Below are positions 12,209 through 21,035 of a DNA stretch of 46,818 bases, piece by piece. Below the pieces are notes generated by a model. It worked only from the letters and a program-made list of their open reading frames with translations. It was not told the DNA's origin and did not search any database. Within the stretch, counting starts at the first letter, position 1; every line of letters starts with the position of its first letter. Source of the DNA: Flammeovirgaceae bacterium. Lineage in GTDB: Bacteria; Bacteroidota; Bacteroidia; Cytophagales; Cyclobacteriaceae. The stretch spans positions 1 to 46,818 of the forward strand of contig JAHEKQ010000017.1 in the NCBI GenBank assembly GCA_024638265.1. Direction: 5' to 3'. The translations under genes were made by a program, and so were the position numbers.

Positions 12209-13242
12209 TTTACAGGATAGATGAAAGGAAGTTCAAACTTCAGTTCCGCCTCTGGAATATCCTCCTCTGTGAGTGTTTGCATGTACTTAAATGCCGTATG
12301 ATCAGCATCGAGTTTGGGTCCGCCCGGAGGTACTTGTCGTATCGAAAATACTTCAGCCTTCAAAAAATTGCCTTCACTGTCAAGGTATGTCTTAATAATA
12401 GGAGCATATCCGTTGGGCCCGGCAAGATTGAATCTACGGTAAGTGCAAAAATTACCCAGGCTATATGCTATGAACTTGCCCTTGTATAAATCAACTGCGC
12501 GGGTAACATGAGGCCCATGTCCAAAAACCAGGTCAGCCCCGCTATCGATCATTTTACGTGAAAAATCATAAATATTGCCCCGATTGTGCCCGAGGAAGTA
12601 TTCATTTTCCCTCGTAACATGTTGATACTCTTTTCCTTCCGCGCCCCCGTGGATGGATACAAGGACTATATCCGCAATTGTATCGAGGTGACTGACGACT
12701 TTCATAGCCCTGACTGAATCATAAAGGCTTGCGGTGCCCTGATTGGGTGCAAAGGCTGCAAAACCAATCTTCTTTCCATCATACTCCAAGATTGTGTAGG
12801 GTTTTGAGTAGAAACCTGCAAAATGAAAACCATATTCATCGAGATACCGCGCAGTCTCCTGCCTACCCACCAGTCCAAAATCGTTTACATGATTATTTGC
12901 ATTGCTCAACAAATCGAATCCTGCTTTCTTAAGGTGGTCCAAATAGTAGGAGGGGCTTCTGAATAGGTAACACGTTTTAGGATTCTTACATTTTTTAGCA
13001 ACTCCTCCCGTGTCCAGAATGACTCCTTCCAGGTTGCCGAACGTGATATCAGCATTATCAAGAATAGGGGACACATCCCTGAGTAGATAATCCCCATTAC
13101 CCCTGGGCATGTAGGAATTATCTGGGAAATTAGTACCCATCATAATATCTCCAACCCCAATAATGGTTAAAGTATCATTTGCCTGGCTGTACATTGCACA
13201 CAAGAGTGTCCCTTGCAGTACTAAAGCCAGAATGTATTTCAT
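12205..13242 (-). CDS. CapA family protein (PGA_cap metallophosphoesterase-like)
   Basis: The 345-residue protein has an N-terminal signal peptide (MKYILALVLQGTLLCAMYSQA). It then shows the PGA_cap fold: VGDIMMGTNFPD near 30, FGNLEGVILDTGG near 68, NANNHVNDFG near 113, VSIHGGAEGKEYQ near 195 and HGPHVTRAVDLYKGKFIAYSLGNF near 242. These Asp/Asn/His groups match the metal-binding pattern of calcineurin-like phosphoesterases. CapA proteins take part in poly-gamma-glutamate capsule export in Bacillus, but many Bacteroidota members occur without capB or capC, as here, so the capsule role should not be assumed. It is exported and sits 6 nt after an M23 peptidase gene and in overlap with a propeller lipoprotein gene. 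Confidence 0.87.
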   Translation of the reverse strand: MKYILALVLQGTLLCAMYSQANDTLTIIGVGDIMMGTNFPDNSYMPRGNGDYLLRDVSPILDNADITFGNLEGVILDTGGVAKKCKNPKTCYLFRSPSYYLDHLKKAGFDLLSNANNHVNDFGLVGRQETARYLDEYGFHFAGFYSKPYTILEYDGKKIGFAAFAPNQGTASLYDSVRAMKVVSHLDTIADIVLVSIHGGAEGKEYQHVTRENEYFLGHNRGNIYDFSRKMIDSGADLVFGHGPHVTRAVDLYKGKFIAYSLGNFCTYRRFNLAGPNGYAPIIKTYLDSEGNFLKAEVFSIRQVPPGGPKLDADHTAFKYMQTLTEEDIPEAELKFELPFIYPVK

Positions 13243-13248
13243 GGGATT

Positions 13249-14226
13249 TTAATAGTCGAGTACGAGATCACTGGTTTGCGAGATCTCTATAATCTTTTCA
13301 AATTCCTCCTTACTGAGGTTTTTACTAAGATAGGGGACAGGGTCAACGTGTTGGCCGTTGAGCGTAACCTCATAGTGTAAGTGGGGAGCAGTGGACCATC
13401 CGGTACTACCAATAAATCCGATAATATCCCCTCGTTTCACCTTCTGACCCTCTTCCACGTTGAATTTTACCATATGGGCATAACGTGTCTCATAGCCAAA
13501 ACCATGGTCGATAAAGACAACGTTTCCATAGGATTTCGAATAATATTTTTTCTTGACCCATCCATCTCCAGTTGCATATATCGGTTTGCCCCGGTCTGCA
13601 CTGATATCTACTCCCCAATGAAAACGACGTACTTTCCACAAGGGATGTGTTCTCCACCTGAATCCAGAGCCGAATCTTTTAACATCATTCATGGCGAGAG
13701 GTGTGATCGCGGGCTTTGAAGCCCACATTTTCTGTTTCTGGAACAAGTTGTCCTCGATATCATCGTATGACCTGGTCTGGATGTACATCTGTTGTTTCAC
13801 CTTGTCAAGGTCCTTATAGGTATCGAGAATTAGATCAGAACTTTCCAGTCCAGCCTCCTCAAGGGATACATAAAGATTGCTACCACCGACACCCGCCTGG
13901 CGCATGGTAGGAGCAATAGGTTCCATATCCAGGATGGTACGGTACACATGGTCATCTCTGTGAGCCAATGCCTCAACCTCAGCTTTGGCTGCTTCGATTT
14001 TGCTATTTAAAAGCTTATAATCATATACCAACTCCTGGTTCTCACTTAGAAGCATGGATTCCTTAACGGGAGTGAAATACGTGTGATAACCCCAAATCAG
14101 GCCACCGGCCAGAAGAAGTGAGAGACCGATGAACCCCAAAATATTCCACACAATTTTCGAAGCACCGGGAATTATCGGTTCGTATTTGCAAGTCTCTTCG
14201 TTATAGTAAAATTTTACCTTGGTCAT
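13249..14226 (-). CDS. M23 family metallopeptidase, membrane-anchored (catalytic copy)
   Basis: The 325-residue protein has a cytoplasmic N-terminal motif (KFYYNEETCKYEP), one membrane segment at about 30-50 (ILGFIGLSLLLAGGLIWGY), a coiled-coil linker (about 60-120) and a C-terminal LytM domain. The zinc and catalytic signatures are complete: HWGVD (HxxxD), a YAH motif and PHLHYEV (HxH). Such enzymes cut peptide cross-bridges in peptidoglycan. It is a tandem paralogue of the upstream gene (12 nt apart), sharing the N-terminal motif and domain order. The stop lies 6 nt before the CapA-like start, so the genes are probably cotranscribed. Confidence 0.92.
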   Translation of the reverse strand: MTKVKFYYNEETCKYEPIIPGASKIVWNILGFIGLSLLLAGGLIWGYHTYFTPVKESMLLSENQELVYDYKLLNSKIEAAKAEVEALAHRDDHVYRTILDMEPIAPTMRQAGVGGSNLYVSLEEAGLESSDLILDTYKDLDKVKQQMYIQTRSYDDIEDNLFQKQKMWASKPAITPLAMNDVKRFGSGFRWRTHPLWKVRRFHWGVDISADRGKPIYATGDGWVKKKYYSKSYGNVVFIDHGFGYETRYAHMVKFNVEEGQKVKRGDIIGFIGSTGWSTAPHLHYEVTLNGQHVDPVPYLSKNLSKEEFEKIIEISQTSDLVLDY

Positions 14227-14238
14227 AAAAAAATAATA

Positions 14239-15219
14239 CTAATCAAGCGATTGGTTTTCTCTCAGGGCCAGTTCAAGCAGCTTAACATATTCTGCCTCTG
14301 TTAAACCCTCTATAAAAAAGTTTATCGGGTTGAGATGCTCACCATTTTGAATAATCTCATAATGGATACAAGGAGCGATGGTGCCGCCACTTATGCCAAC
14401 GGTGCCAATGGTTTCCCCTTTTTTAACTTCTTGTCCCTTTTTCACAAAAATATCGTCAAAGTGAGCATATCTTGTGATAAAGCCATTACCATGGTCTATT
14501 TCGACACGGTTGCCATAGCCAGTTTTGACATCCGATTCCTTAATGAAAACCACTTTTCCGCTGCCTGTACTAAATACAGGAGTACCCCGTGGTGCTGAAA
14601 AATCTATTCCTTCATGGTCGACTAATCCGTGGTGGTAAGGATTGATGCGTTTGCCAAATCCCGTCACCAGAGCATTCAATTCAGGATTATCAATGGGTTG
14701 AATTGTAGGGATATATTCGAATGAATTGATATTGGTAACTGCGTTATCCATTGATTCGGTCAACAAAGGAAGGTCTGACCTTACGTTATTAGTGATCAAA
14801 CTTATATTCCTGCCAAAGCTGTTCAATGCCTTTTGATCGGAGAAACCGTTGTCGGCAAGGCGGGCAGGGTATTGGGGAAGAACTCCGTCGTCGATGAGCT
14901 TACCTTCCATGGCTTCACCATTGTAAAGTTCACCATAGATATTCTGATCGCGTTGTATCAACACTTCACGCATTGCCTCAATCTCGTTTAAAGAGGAGAG
15001 CATTGTAGCATGATGAGTTTTAAGTTCTTTATTGTCTTTTTTGAGTTGTGCCTCCCTTGGTGTATCAAAATAGTTATTAAAGATCACCATGATCACTACG
15101 GCAAATGCCAAAGCAGCAGTGCACAATCCGAGAAAGTTGAAGACCACGTCACTCGTAGTGATCCTTACTCGCTCGTATTGACAGGTTTCGGGGTTGTAGT
15201 AATATTTGGTTCGGGCCAT
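14239..15219 (-). CDS. M23 family metallopeptidase-like protein with altered active site
   Basis: The 326-residue protein has the same plan as its neighbour: N-terminal KYYYNPETCQYERV, one membrane segment (about 28-50), a coiled-coil region and a C-terminal LytM domain. HEGIDFSAP keeps the HxxxD zinc pair and YAH is present. The usual P-H-x-H motif reads APCIHYEI, so the first His, which is catalytic in LytM, is Cys, while the second, a zinc ligand, is kept. The codon is TGT on the minus strand near 14370. It may therefore be an inactive or regulatory paralogue, comparable in principle with EnvC-type activators (inference), or a divergent enzyme. It is first in the ten-gene minus-strand run and divergent from alaS. 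Confidence 0.9.
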   Translation of the reverse strand: MARTKYYYNPETCQYERVRITTSDVVFNFLGLCTAALAFAVVIMVIFNNYFDTPREAQLKKDNKELKTHHATMLSSLNEIEAMREVLIQRDQNIYGELYNGEAMEGKLIDDGVLPQYPARLADNGFSDQKALNSFGRNISLITNNVRSDLPLLTESMDNAVTNINSFEYIPTIQPIDNPELNALVTGFGKRINPYHHGLVDHEGIDFSAPRGTPVFSTGSGKVVFIKESDVKTGYGNRVEIDHGNGFITRYAHFDDIFVKKGQEVKKGETIGTVGISGGTIAPCIHYEIIQNGEHLNPINFFIEGLTEAEYVKLLELALRENQSLD

Positions 15220-15317
15220 TTAATATTGACTCCTAATCTCTAACTTTACGCGAATTTTAAAAACCTAGCTAAGCCGACATAAAAAAATGGCTCTAAAAGC
15301 CTTAATTCGCCGCCAAT

Positions 15318-15333
15318 ATAAGAATTTTCTTAT
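15318..15333. repeat. Short inverted repeat between divergent M23 and alaS genes
   Basis: ATAAGAA (15318-15324) and TTCTTAT (15327-15333) are perfect inverted arms around two bases. They lie in the 155-bp divergent region about 40 nt before the alaS start. The size and symmetry would suit a dimeric regulator, but in AT-rich DNA this may be chance. A TAAAATTTG sequence at 15350-15358, one base longer than the -7 consensus, may be part of the alaS promoter. Confidence 0.25.
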
Positions 15334-15374
15334 TAAATAAGGGCTAAAGTAAAATTTGAAAGCGTAATTTATCG

Positions 15375-18002
15375 ATGAATTCCAGCATAATCCGACAGAA
15401 GTTTCTAGAGTTTTTTGAAAGTAAGGGCCATGAAGTGGTTGCTTCTGCACCAATAGTGGTAAAAGATGACCCAACTTTGATGTTCACGAATGCCGGGATG
15501 AATCAGTTCAAGGACTACTTCCTTGGAACCAAACCCTCACCTTACAAAAGAGTAGTCGACACGCAAAAATGCCTCAGGGTTTCTGGTAAACACAATGACC
15601 TGGAAGAGGTGGGCCATGATACCTATCATCATACCATGTTTGAGATGCTAGGCAACTGGTCATTTGGCGATTATTTCAAAAAAGAGGCTATTGAATGGGC
15701 CTGGGAATTATTAACCGAGGTTTACTCGCTTCCGGTTGATCGCATGTATGTGTCCGTTTTTGGTGGAGATGAAAGCGATGGTTTGAAGCGTGATGATGAG
15801 GCATTGGGCCATTGGCAAAAGATTGTTGACGAGGAGCGAATCATATTCGGATCGAGGAAAGATAATTTCTGGGAAATGGGGGAAACGGGACCCTGTGGCC
15901 CTTGTTCAGAGATCCACATTGACCTGAGGTCAGAAGAAGAGATAAAGAAGGTTCCGGGAAAAGATCTAGTAAATATGGATCATCCCCAGGTGGTAGAGAT
16001 ATGGAACCTGGTATTTATGGAATTTAACAGGAAGGAATCCGGTCAACTGGAGAAGCTGCCTTCACAACATATTGATACAGGAATGGGTCTTGAACGATTA
16101 TCAATGGCAATACAGGCCCGAGAATCCAACTACGATACGGATGTATTTACACCTTTGATGGAGCTTGTCTGCAAGCTTGCAGGGATCAGTTATGGGAAGG
16201 ATGAAAAAAAAGACATTGCTGTTCGTGTGATTTCAGATCATATCCGGGCTGTTTGCTTTGCAATTGCAGATGGACAATTACCCGCCAATACGGGAGCGGG
16301 TTATGTGATAAGACGAATTTTGAGAAGGGCAGTCCGATACGGATTTACTTTTCTTTTCCTGACCGAGCCATTTTTTCACAAACTGGTTCCCATTCTGTCA
16401 AAGCAATTCAAGGACGTATTTCCCGAATTGAGTAAGCAGGAAGAATTCGTTACCAGGGTGATCCTGGAAGAAGAGATCAGTTTTCTGCATACTCTTGAAA
16501 ATGGATTGAAAAGGATCGATCAGGTGGTACTTGATCTCGCAAAGAAAAATGAAAAGGTAATTCCGGGTCACACGGCGTTCGAACTCTATGATACCTTTGG
16601 GTTTCCATTTGATTTAACCAGTTTAATTGCAAGGGAAAGGGGATTTTCAGTTGATATGGACGGATTTCAAACTGAAATGGCAAAGCAGAAATCCCGTAGT
16701 AAAACTGACGCTGCTAAGGAGACTGGAGATTGGCAAATTCTCATCGAAGATATCGATCCCGAATTTATTGGGTACGAAAACCTGTCTTCGGAAGCACAAG
16801 TAGCCAGGTACAGGAAGATAACGCAAAAGGGTAAAGACCTTTTCCAGGTGGTGCTGGATAAGACTCCGTTTTATGCTGAAAGTGGAGGACAAGTAGGGGA
16901 TACCGGTTTTTTGGAGAAAGATGGGAAGAAATATCAAGTGATTGACACCCAAAAAGAACATGATTTGATCATCCATCTAATGCCAGAACTACCTTCTGAT
17001 CTTACGGGTACATTCGATGCTGTTGTGGATCGGGAAAAGAGGGGAAATACCATGAATAACCATAGCGCCACCCACCTGATGCACGCTGCACTCAGGGAAG
17101 TATTGGGCGAACATGTTGAACAACGCGGGTCTCTCGTTAACCATAAAATACTGCGATTCGACTTTTCACATTTCAGTAAGTTGACTGATAAGGAGATCAA
17201 GAAGGTTGAGGAGATTGTAAATTCGAGAATACGTCAGAATATTCCATTATCAGAACAGAGAAACATTCCAATCGATAAAGCACTTGAAATGGGTGCAATG
17301 GCCCTGTTTGGTGAAAAATATGGGGAAAATGTGAGGGTAATTATGTTTGACAAGGACTTCAGTGTAGAACTCTGCGGAGGCACCCATGTGCCGACAACAG
17401 GTCGAATCGGGACTTTCAAAATCATTAATGAGTCGAGTATTTCTTCCGGGGTCAGAAGAATTGAAGCGGTAACAGCCGATGAGGCCGAAAAAGTATTTCA
17501 ATCCAGTTACAATACAGTTCATGAACTTTCAGGTCTATTAAAGACAAAAGATGTACTTCAATCTGTGAAAGGTCTTGTAGAGACTAAAAGTCAGCTGGAA
17601 AAAGAGATCGATCGACTTCGACTTAAGGAGGCAGGTTCAGTAAAAGATGAACTTTTAAAGCGAATAATTAATCGCAACGGGGAGAATTTATTAATTCAAA
17701 AAATAAAATTGCCCGATGCCGGATCCTTGAAAAAGCTCACATTTGATCTCAAAAACCAGGTTGACCACCTTTACCTTGTTCTTGCAGCGGATATTGAAGG
17801 AAAGCCCCAGATTTCTGTAGCTTTTTCCGATGATATTGTCGAAAAGGGACTTGACGCCGGCAAATTAATTAGAGAGCTTGCATCTGAGATCAAAGGTGGG
17901 GGAGGTGGACAACCATTTTTTGCTACAGCTGGAGGAAAAGATATCAACGGGCTCGATAAAGTTGTCCGGAAAGCAAAAAAACTGCTTGAACTTGATGATT
18001 GA
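15375..18002 (+). CDS. alaS: Alanine--tRNA ligase
   Basis: The 875-residue enzyme charges tRNA-Ala and edits mischarged Ser/Gly. Class II catalytic motifs are in the first 250 residues (FTNAGMNQFKDYFLG, the motif 2 region HHTMFEMLGNWSFGD, and DTGMGLERLSM). The editing-domain zinc signatures HSATH near 566 and CGGTH near 668 are present. The C-terminal C-Ala domain ends in GGGGGGQPFFATAGG near 845. Length and order are standard. It overlaps gatB by 8 nt, coupling two enzymes of tRNA charging. The ATG at 15375 gives the normal N-terminus (NSSIIRQKFLEFFESKGHEVV). Confidence 0.98.
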   Translation: MNSSIIRQKFLEFFESKGHEVVASAPIVVKDDPTLMFTNAGMNQFKDYFLGTKPSPYKRVVDTQKCLRVSGKHNDLEEVGHDTYHHTMFEMLGNWSFGDYFKKEAIEWAWELLTEVYSLPVDRMYVSVFGGDESDGLKRDDEALGHWQKIVDEERIIFGSRKDNFWEMGETGPCGPCSEIHIDLRSEEEIKKVPGKDLVNMDHPQVVEIWNLVFMEFNRKESGQLEKLPSQHIDTGMGLERLSMAIQARESNYDTDVFTPLMELVCKLAGISYGKDEKKDIAVRVISDHIRAVCFAIADGQLPANTGAGYVIRRILRRAVRYGFTFLFLTEPFFHKLVPILSKQFKDVFPELSKQEEFVTRVILEEEISFLHTLENGLKRIDQVVLDLAKKNEKVIPGHTAFELYDTFGFPFDLTSLIARERGFSVDMDGFQTEMAKQKSRSKTDAAKETGDWQILIEDIDPEFIGYENLSSEAQVARYRKITQKGKDLFQVVLDKTPFYAESGGQVGDTGFLEKDGKKYQVIDTQKEHDLIIHLMPELPSDLTGTFDAVVDREKRGNTMNNHSATHLMHAALREVLGEHVEQRGSLVNHKILRFDFSHFSKLTDKEIKKVEEIVNSRIRQNIPLSEQRNIPIDKALEMGAMALFGEKYGENVRVIMFDKDFSVELCGGTHVPTTGRIGTFKIINESSISSGVRRIEAVTADEAEKVFQSSYNTVHELSGLLKTKDVLQSVKGLVETKSQLEKEIDRLRLKEAGSVKDELLKRIINRNGENLLIQKIKLPDAGSLKKLTFDLKNQVDHLYLVLAADIEGKPQISVAFSDDIVEKGLDAGKLIRELASEIKGGGGGQPFFATAGGKDINGLDKVVRKAKKLLELDD

Positions 18003-19413
18003 ACCGGGATATAAGGTAGCAATTGGCCTGGAAGTTCATGTTCAATTGTCCACAGACACTAAATTGTTCTGTGACGATTCAAATGAATTTGGCCTGAAGG
18101 AAAATACCCAGGTGGGACTGGTGAGCCTCGCATACCCCGGCACACTTCCGGTATTGAATGAGAATGCATTGGAAATGGCCATCAGACTCGCTATAGCATG
18201 TAATTCCGAAATACCACCGATCACATTATTTGATCGCAAGAATTATTTTTATCCTGACCTTCCCAAGGGTTACCAAATTACCCAGGATCGCGCCCCGGTT
18301 GCAGTGGGCGGTTATATACCGGTCGGGGATAAGAAGGTTCAATTGACAAAAATGCACCTCGAGGAGGATGCCGGCAAGAGTATTCATACGGATGGTGCTA
18401 ATTATTCTCTCATAGACTATAACCGGGCTGGAACACCCCTGGTTGAAATTGTGACGGAACCTGTAATTGTTTCGGCAGCACAAGCGGGAAAGGTGTTCAG
18501 TACGGTGCGAAAGCTGGTTCGATATCTTGAGGTAAGTGATGGCAACATGGAGCATGGCTCCCTGCGATGCGATGTGAATATTAGCCTTTCAAAGACAGAA
18601 ACCCTGGGGAGTAAAGTTGAAATCAAGAACCTTAACAGTATCCGGTTTGTCCAGAAGGCTATCGAATTTGAAATCAAAAGGCAAACTGATTTGCTGGATT
18701 CCGGGAAGGAAGTTATTTCTGAGACAAGACTATTCGATTCAGTCAATAATTCGACCTCTTCCATGAGGGAAAAGGAAACACTGAATGATTATCGGTACTT
18801 CCCTGATCCAGACCTGCCCGGTATAGAGTTGAGAAAGGAGTTTATTGACCGGGTTCGGAATTCAATGTCACTGACCCCCTGGGAAGCACAGCACATACTA
18901 AAGACTAAATATTTGTTGCCGGATTACGATGCTGCGGTTATTTCAGAGGAGAAAGAGCTTTTCAAATACTATTGCACAGCGGCTGAATCTTGCGCTAACT
19001 ACAAGCTCCTGGCCAACTGGATTATGGGCCCGGTAAAGAATTACATTAACGATACAGGCGATTCTGATGTGAAATTTCCCTTTAATCCTGAAAAAATGGC
19101 AGAACTTATTGAGGCCATTGATCGTGGAAAGGTGACTAAAAATGCAGCACAAAAGGTACTGTTCCCGGAGATGATTGGAACTTTAAGATCTGTAGGAGAA
19201 CTAATTACCGATCTTGGATTAGCTGAGAACAAAGAGGACGAGCTTACGTTGATTATTGACGAACTATCAAACGAATTTCCTAAGGAGTGGTCTTTAATGA
19301 AAAGTGGCCAGAAGAAACTTATTGGTATGTTTATGGGACAGGTCATGAAGCGAACGGGTGGAAAGGCAGACCCGGCAAAAGCTAAAGAATTATTGATGAA
19401 CAAAATTGGTTAG
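17995..19413 (+). CDS. gatB: Asp-tRNA(Asn)/Glu-tRNA(Gln) amidotransferase subunit B
   Basis: The 472-residue subunit binds misacylated Glu-tRNA-Gln or Asp-tRNA-Asn, phosphorylates the side chain and completes transamidation together with GatA and GatC. Seen here: YKVAIGLEVHVQL at 6-18, the zinc/kinase core FYPDLPKGYQITQ near 82, HLEEDAGKS near 118, RAGTPLVEIVTEP near 142 and a C-terminal YqeY-like domain ending LMNKIG. The frame is open upstream to 17878 inside alaS. The ATG at 17995 is chosen because it gives the family N-terminus. gatA and gatC are not in the window. Confidence 0.97.
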   Translation: MIEPGYKVAIGLEVHVQLSTDTKLFCDDSNEFGLKENTQVGLVSLAYPGTLPVLNENALEMAIRLAIACNSEIPPITLFDRKNYFYPDLPKGYQITQDRAPVAVGGYIPVGDKKVQLTKMHLEEDAGKSIHTDGANYSLIDYNRAGTPLVEIVTEPVIVSAAQAGKVFSTVRKLVRYLEVSDGNMEHGSLRCDVNISLSKTETLGSKVEIKNLNSIRFVQKAIEFEIKRQTDLLDSGKEVISETRLFDSVNNSTSSMREKETLNDYRYFPDPDLPGIELRKEFIDRVRNSMSLTPWEAQHILKTKYLLPDYDAAVISEEKELFKYYCTAAESCANYKLLANWIMGPVKNYINDTGDSDVKFPFNPEKMAELIEAIDRGKVTKNAAQKVLFPEMIGTLRSVGELITDLGLAENKEDELTLIIDELSNEFPKEWSLMKSGQKKLIGMFMGQVMKRTGGKADPAKAKELLMNKIG

Positions 19414-19439
19414 TATTACATTTGCTGAACTAAAAAGAG

Positions 19440-20564
19440 ATGAAGAGGATATTTTATATAGGATTTGTGATGTTGGTTGCCTGCGGGGGCTCTGTACAGG
19501 AGTCAGCCAGTAGTGATGGTATATGGATTAGTGGTACTGTAGGATTCCCCCAGGAAGGAGTGATAAAACTGGAGAAACTTTCCAATGGAAACACTACCGT
19601 TCCCGTGGCCGTTATTGAGCTTGATGAAAATTATCAGTATAAGCATTTTATAGAACTCGATGGTCCGGGCTACTACCGAATGAATTTTTATAACAAGCAG
19701 ATTCAGACTTTGATCCTGGATGAAGATGATATTACACTAAATGTCGATGGGAATTCCAGGACGGGATTTACGGAAATTTTGGGTTCGAGGGATCACGATC
19801 TGATTGTTAGGGTGCAAAAAATGAGGCAGGAATTGCAGAGTAGCCAGGCGCTGCGTGACATCAATTCAAGGTTTGCGGCTGCCAGTCAAAGGGGAGATAA
19901 TGAAGAAATGGAAAACCTCAGGGCGGAATACCTCGTGCTTGAGGGGAAGACCACTGATGCAATCGCGAATGAAATCAAAGCGAATAGCGGATCACTTGCA
20001 GCCCTGGAATTATTGAGAGGTAACGTGATCGATAAGGATAAGTATTTTGAAGTGTATCAACTGGTGTCAGAAAATCTTAATAATGACCATCCTGAAATTT
20101 CAGTTGTAAAAGAATTTAATCAGTTAGTGTCCAATATGGCTAAGCTGGCAATAGGACAAATAGCCCCTGAGATCGCACTTCCAAACCCGGATGGAAATAT
20201 AACTAAGCTGAGTTCTCTAAGAGGGAATTATGTCTTGGTGGATTTTTGGGCAAAGTGGTGTAAACCTTGTAGGGTGGAAAACCCAAATATTGTAAAGATG
20301 TACAATAAGTATAATGACAAGGGGTTTGAAGTTTTTGGGGTTTCATTGGACAGGAATAAGAGTGATTGGTTGCAGGCTATCGAAGAAGATAAGCTGCATT
20401 GGACGCAAGTCAGTGATTTGAAATACTGGAATTCGGATGCAGCCAAACTGTACAATGTAACGGCCATCCCGTTTGGAATACTCCTGGATCCGGATGGAAA
20501 GATAGTAGCAAAAAACCTTCGCGGAATGGCCCTCCAGAAGAAGCTTAGTGAGATATTCGATTAG
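19440..20564 (+). CDS. TlpA-like thiol-disulfide lipoprotein (DUF4369-thioredoxin)
   Basis: The 374-residue protein starts MKRIFYIGFVMLVACGG, with a lipobox cysteine at 15. An N-terminal DUF4369-like beta domain (about 28-120, SGTVGFPQEGVIKLEKL) and a helical linker precede an AhpC/TSA-thioredoxin domain from about 235 (GQIAPEIALPNPDG). Its redox motif is WCKPC near 278 and its cis-proline is in AIPFG near 345. Such proteins reduce or isomerise disulfides in the periplasm of Bacteroidota. It follows gatB by 26 nt and precedes tspO by 3 nt, so it may share the alaS-gatB transcript. Confidence 0.92.
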   Translation: MKRIFYIGFVMLVACGGSVQESASSDGIWISGTVGFPQEGVIKLEKLSNGNTTVPVAVIELDENYQYKHFIELDGPGYYRMNFYNKQIQTLILDEDDITLNVDGNSRTGFTEILGSRDHDLIVRVQKMRQELQSSQALRDINSRFAAASQRGDNEEMENLRAEYLVLEGKTTDAIANEIKANSGSLAALELLRGNVIDKDKYFEVYQLVSENLNNDHPEISVVKEFNQLVSNMAKLAIGQIAPEIALPNPDGNITKLSSLRGNYVLVDFWAKWCKPCRVENPNIVKMYNKYNDKGFEVFGVSLDRNKSDWLQAIEEDKLHWTQVSDLKYWNSDAAKLYNVTAIPFGILLDPDGKIVAKNLRGMALQKKLSEIFD

Positions 20565-20567
20565 TCC

Positions 20568-21026
20568 GTGACCAGGAGATTCATTATTTTCCTTTTACTC
20601 AATTCCGCCGCCCTGGCCCTGGGTAGTTTGTATACGCGGGAGGGACTAAGCTCGGTCTGGTACCTGGATTTGGAAAAGGCCCCATGGAGTCCTCCCGGTT
20701 GGGTATTTGCCTTGGCCTGGGTGGTTGTAATGATCTGTTTTTCTGCCTTTCTGGCCTATGTGTGGCACAGGGCCGGTTCCAGGTTTACCGTGATGACTGC
20801 TTTCCTGGTACAGTGGATTCTGAATGTCTCCTGGAATCCTGTTTTCTTCAAGTATCACATGTTGATTTTTGCATTGATTATTATAAGCCTTTTGACAATC
20901 ATCGTATTGATTTTTCAATTCGGGTTTATCAGGAGGGCAGGGACCAGGGCCTGGTTGGTCACACCGTATTTGATCTGGATAGTACTGGCCACTTCACTCA
21001 ATGTGTATATTGTAATATATAACTGA
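20568..21026 (+). CDS. TspO/MBR family membrane protein
   Basis: The 152-residue protein is predicted to have five membrane helices. It starts with GTG three bases after the previous stop. The family signature WSPPGWVFALAWVVV (about 41-55) and the helix-4 motif QWILNVSWNPVFF (about 84-96) are present. TspO binds porphyrins and other hydrophobic ligands and is linked to tetrapyrrole handling and stress. The ligand here cannot be inferred from context. The following gene begins 9 nt downstream. Confidence 0.93.
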   Translation: MTRRFIIFLLLNSAALALGSLYTREGLSSVWYLDLEKAPWSPPGWVFALAWVVVMICFSAFLAYVWHRAGSRFTVMTAFLVQWILNVSWNPVFFKYHMLIFALIIISLLTIIVLIFQFGFIRRAGTRAWLVTPYLIWIVLATSLNVYIVIYN

Positions 21027-21035
21027 TTCCAGGCT

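Noticed and set aside
15281-15301. Hairpin GGCT-CTAAA-AGCC next to an A run, readable as a minus-strand terminator
   Set aside because: The stem is only 4 bp and no transcript is expected to arrive from upstream on that strand, since alaS runs the other way. A leader attenuator for the M23 run is possible but unsupported.
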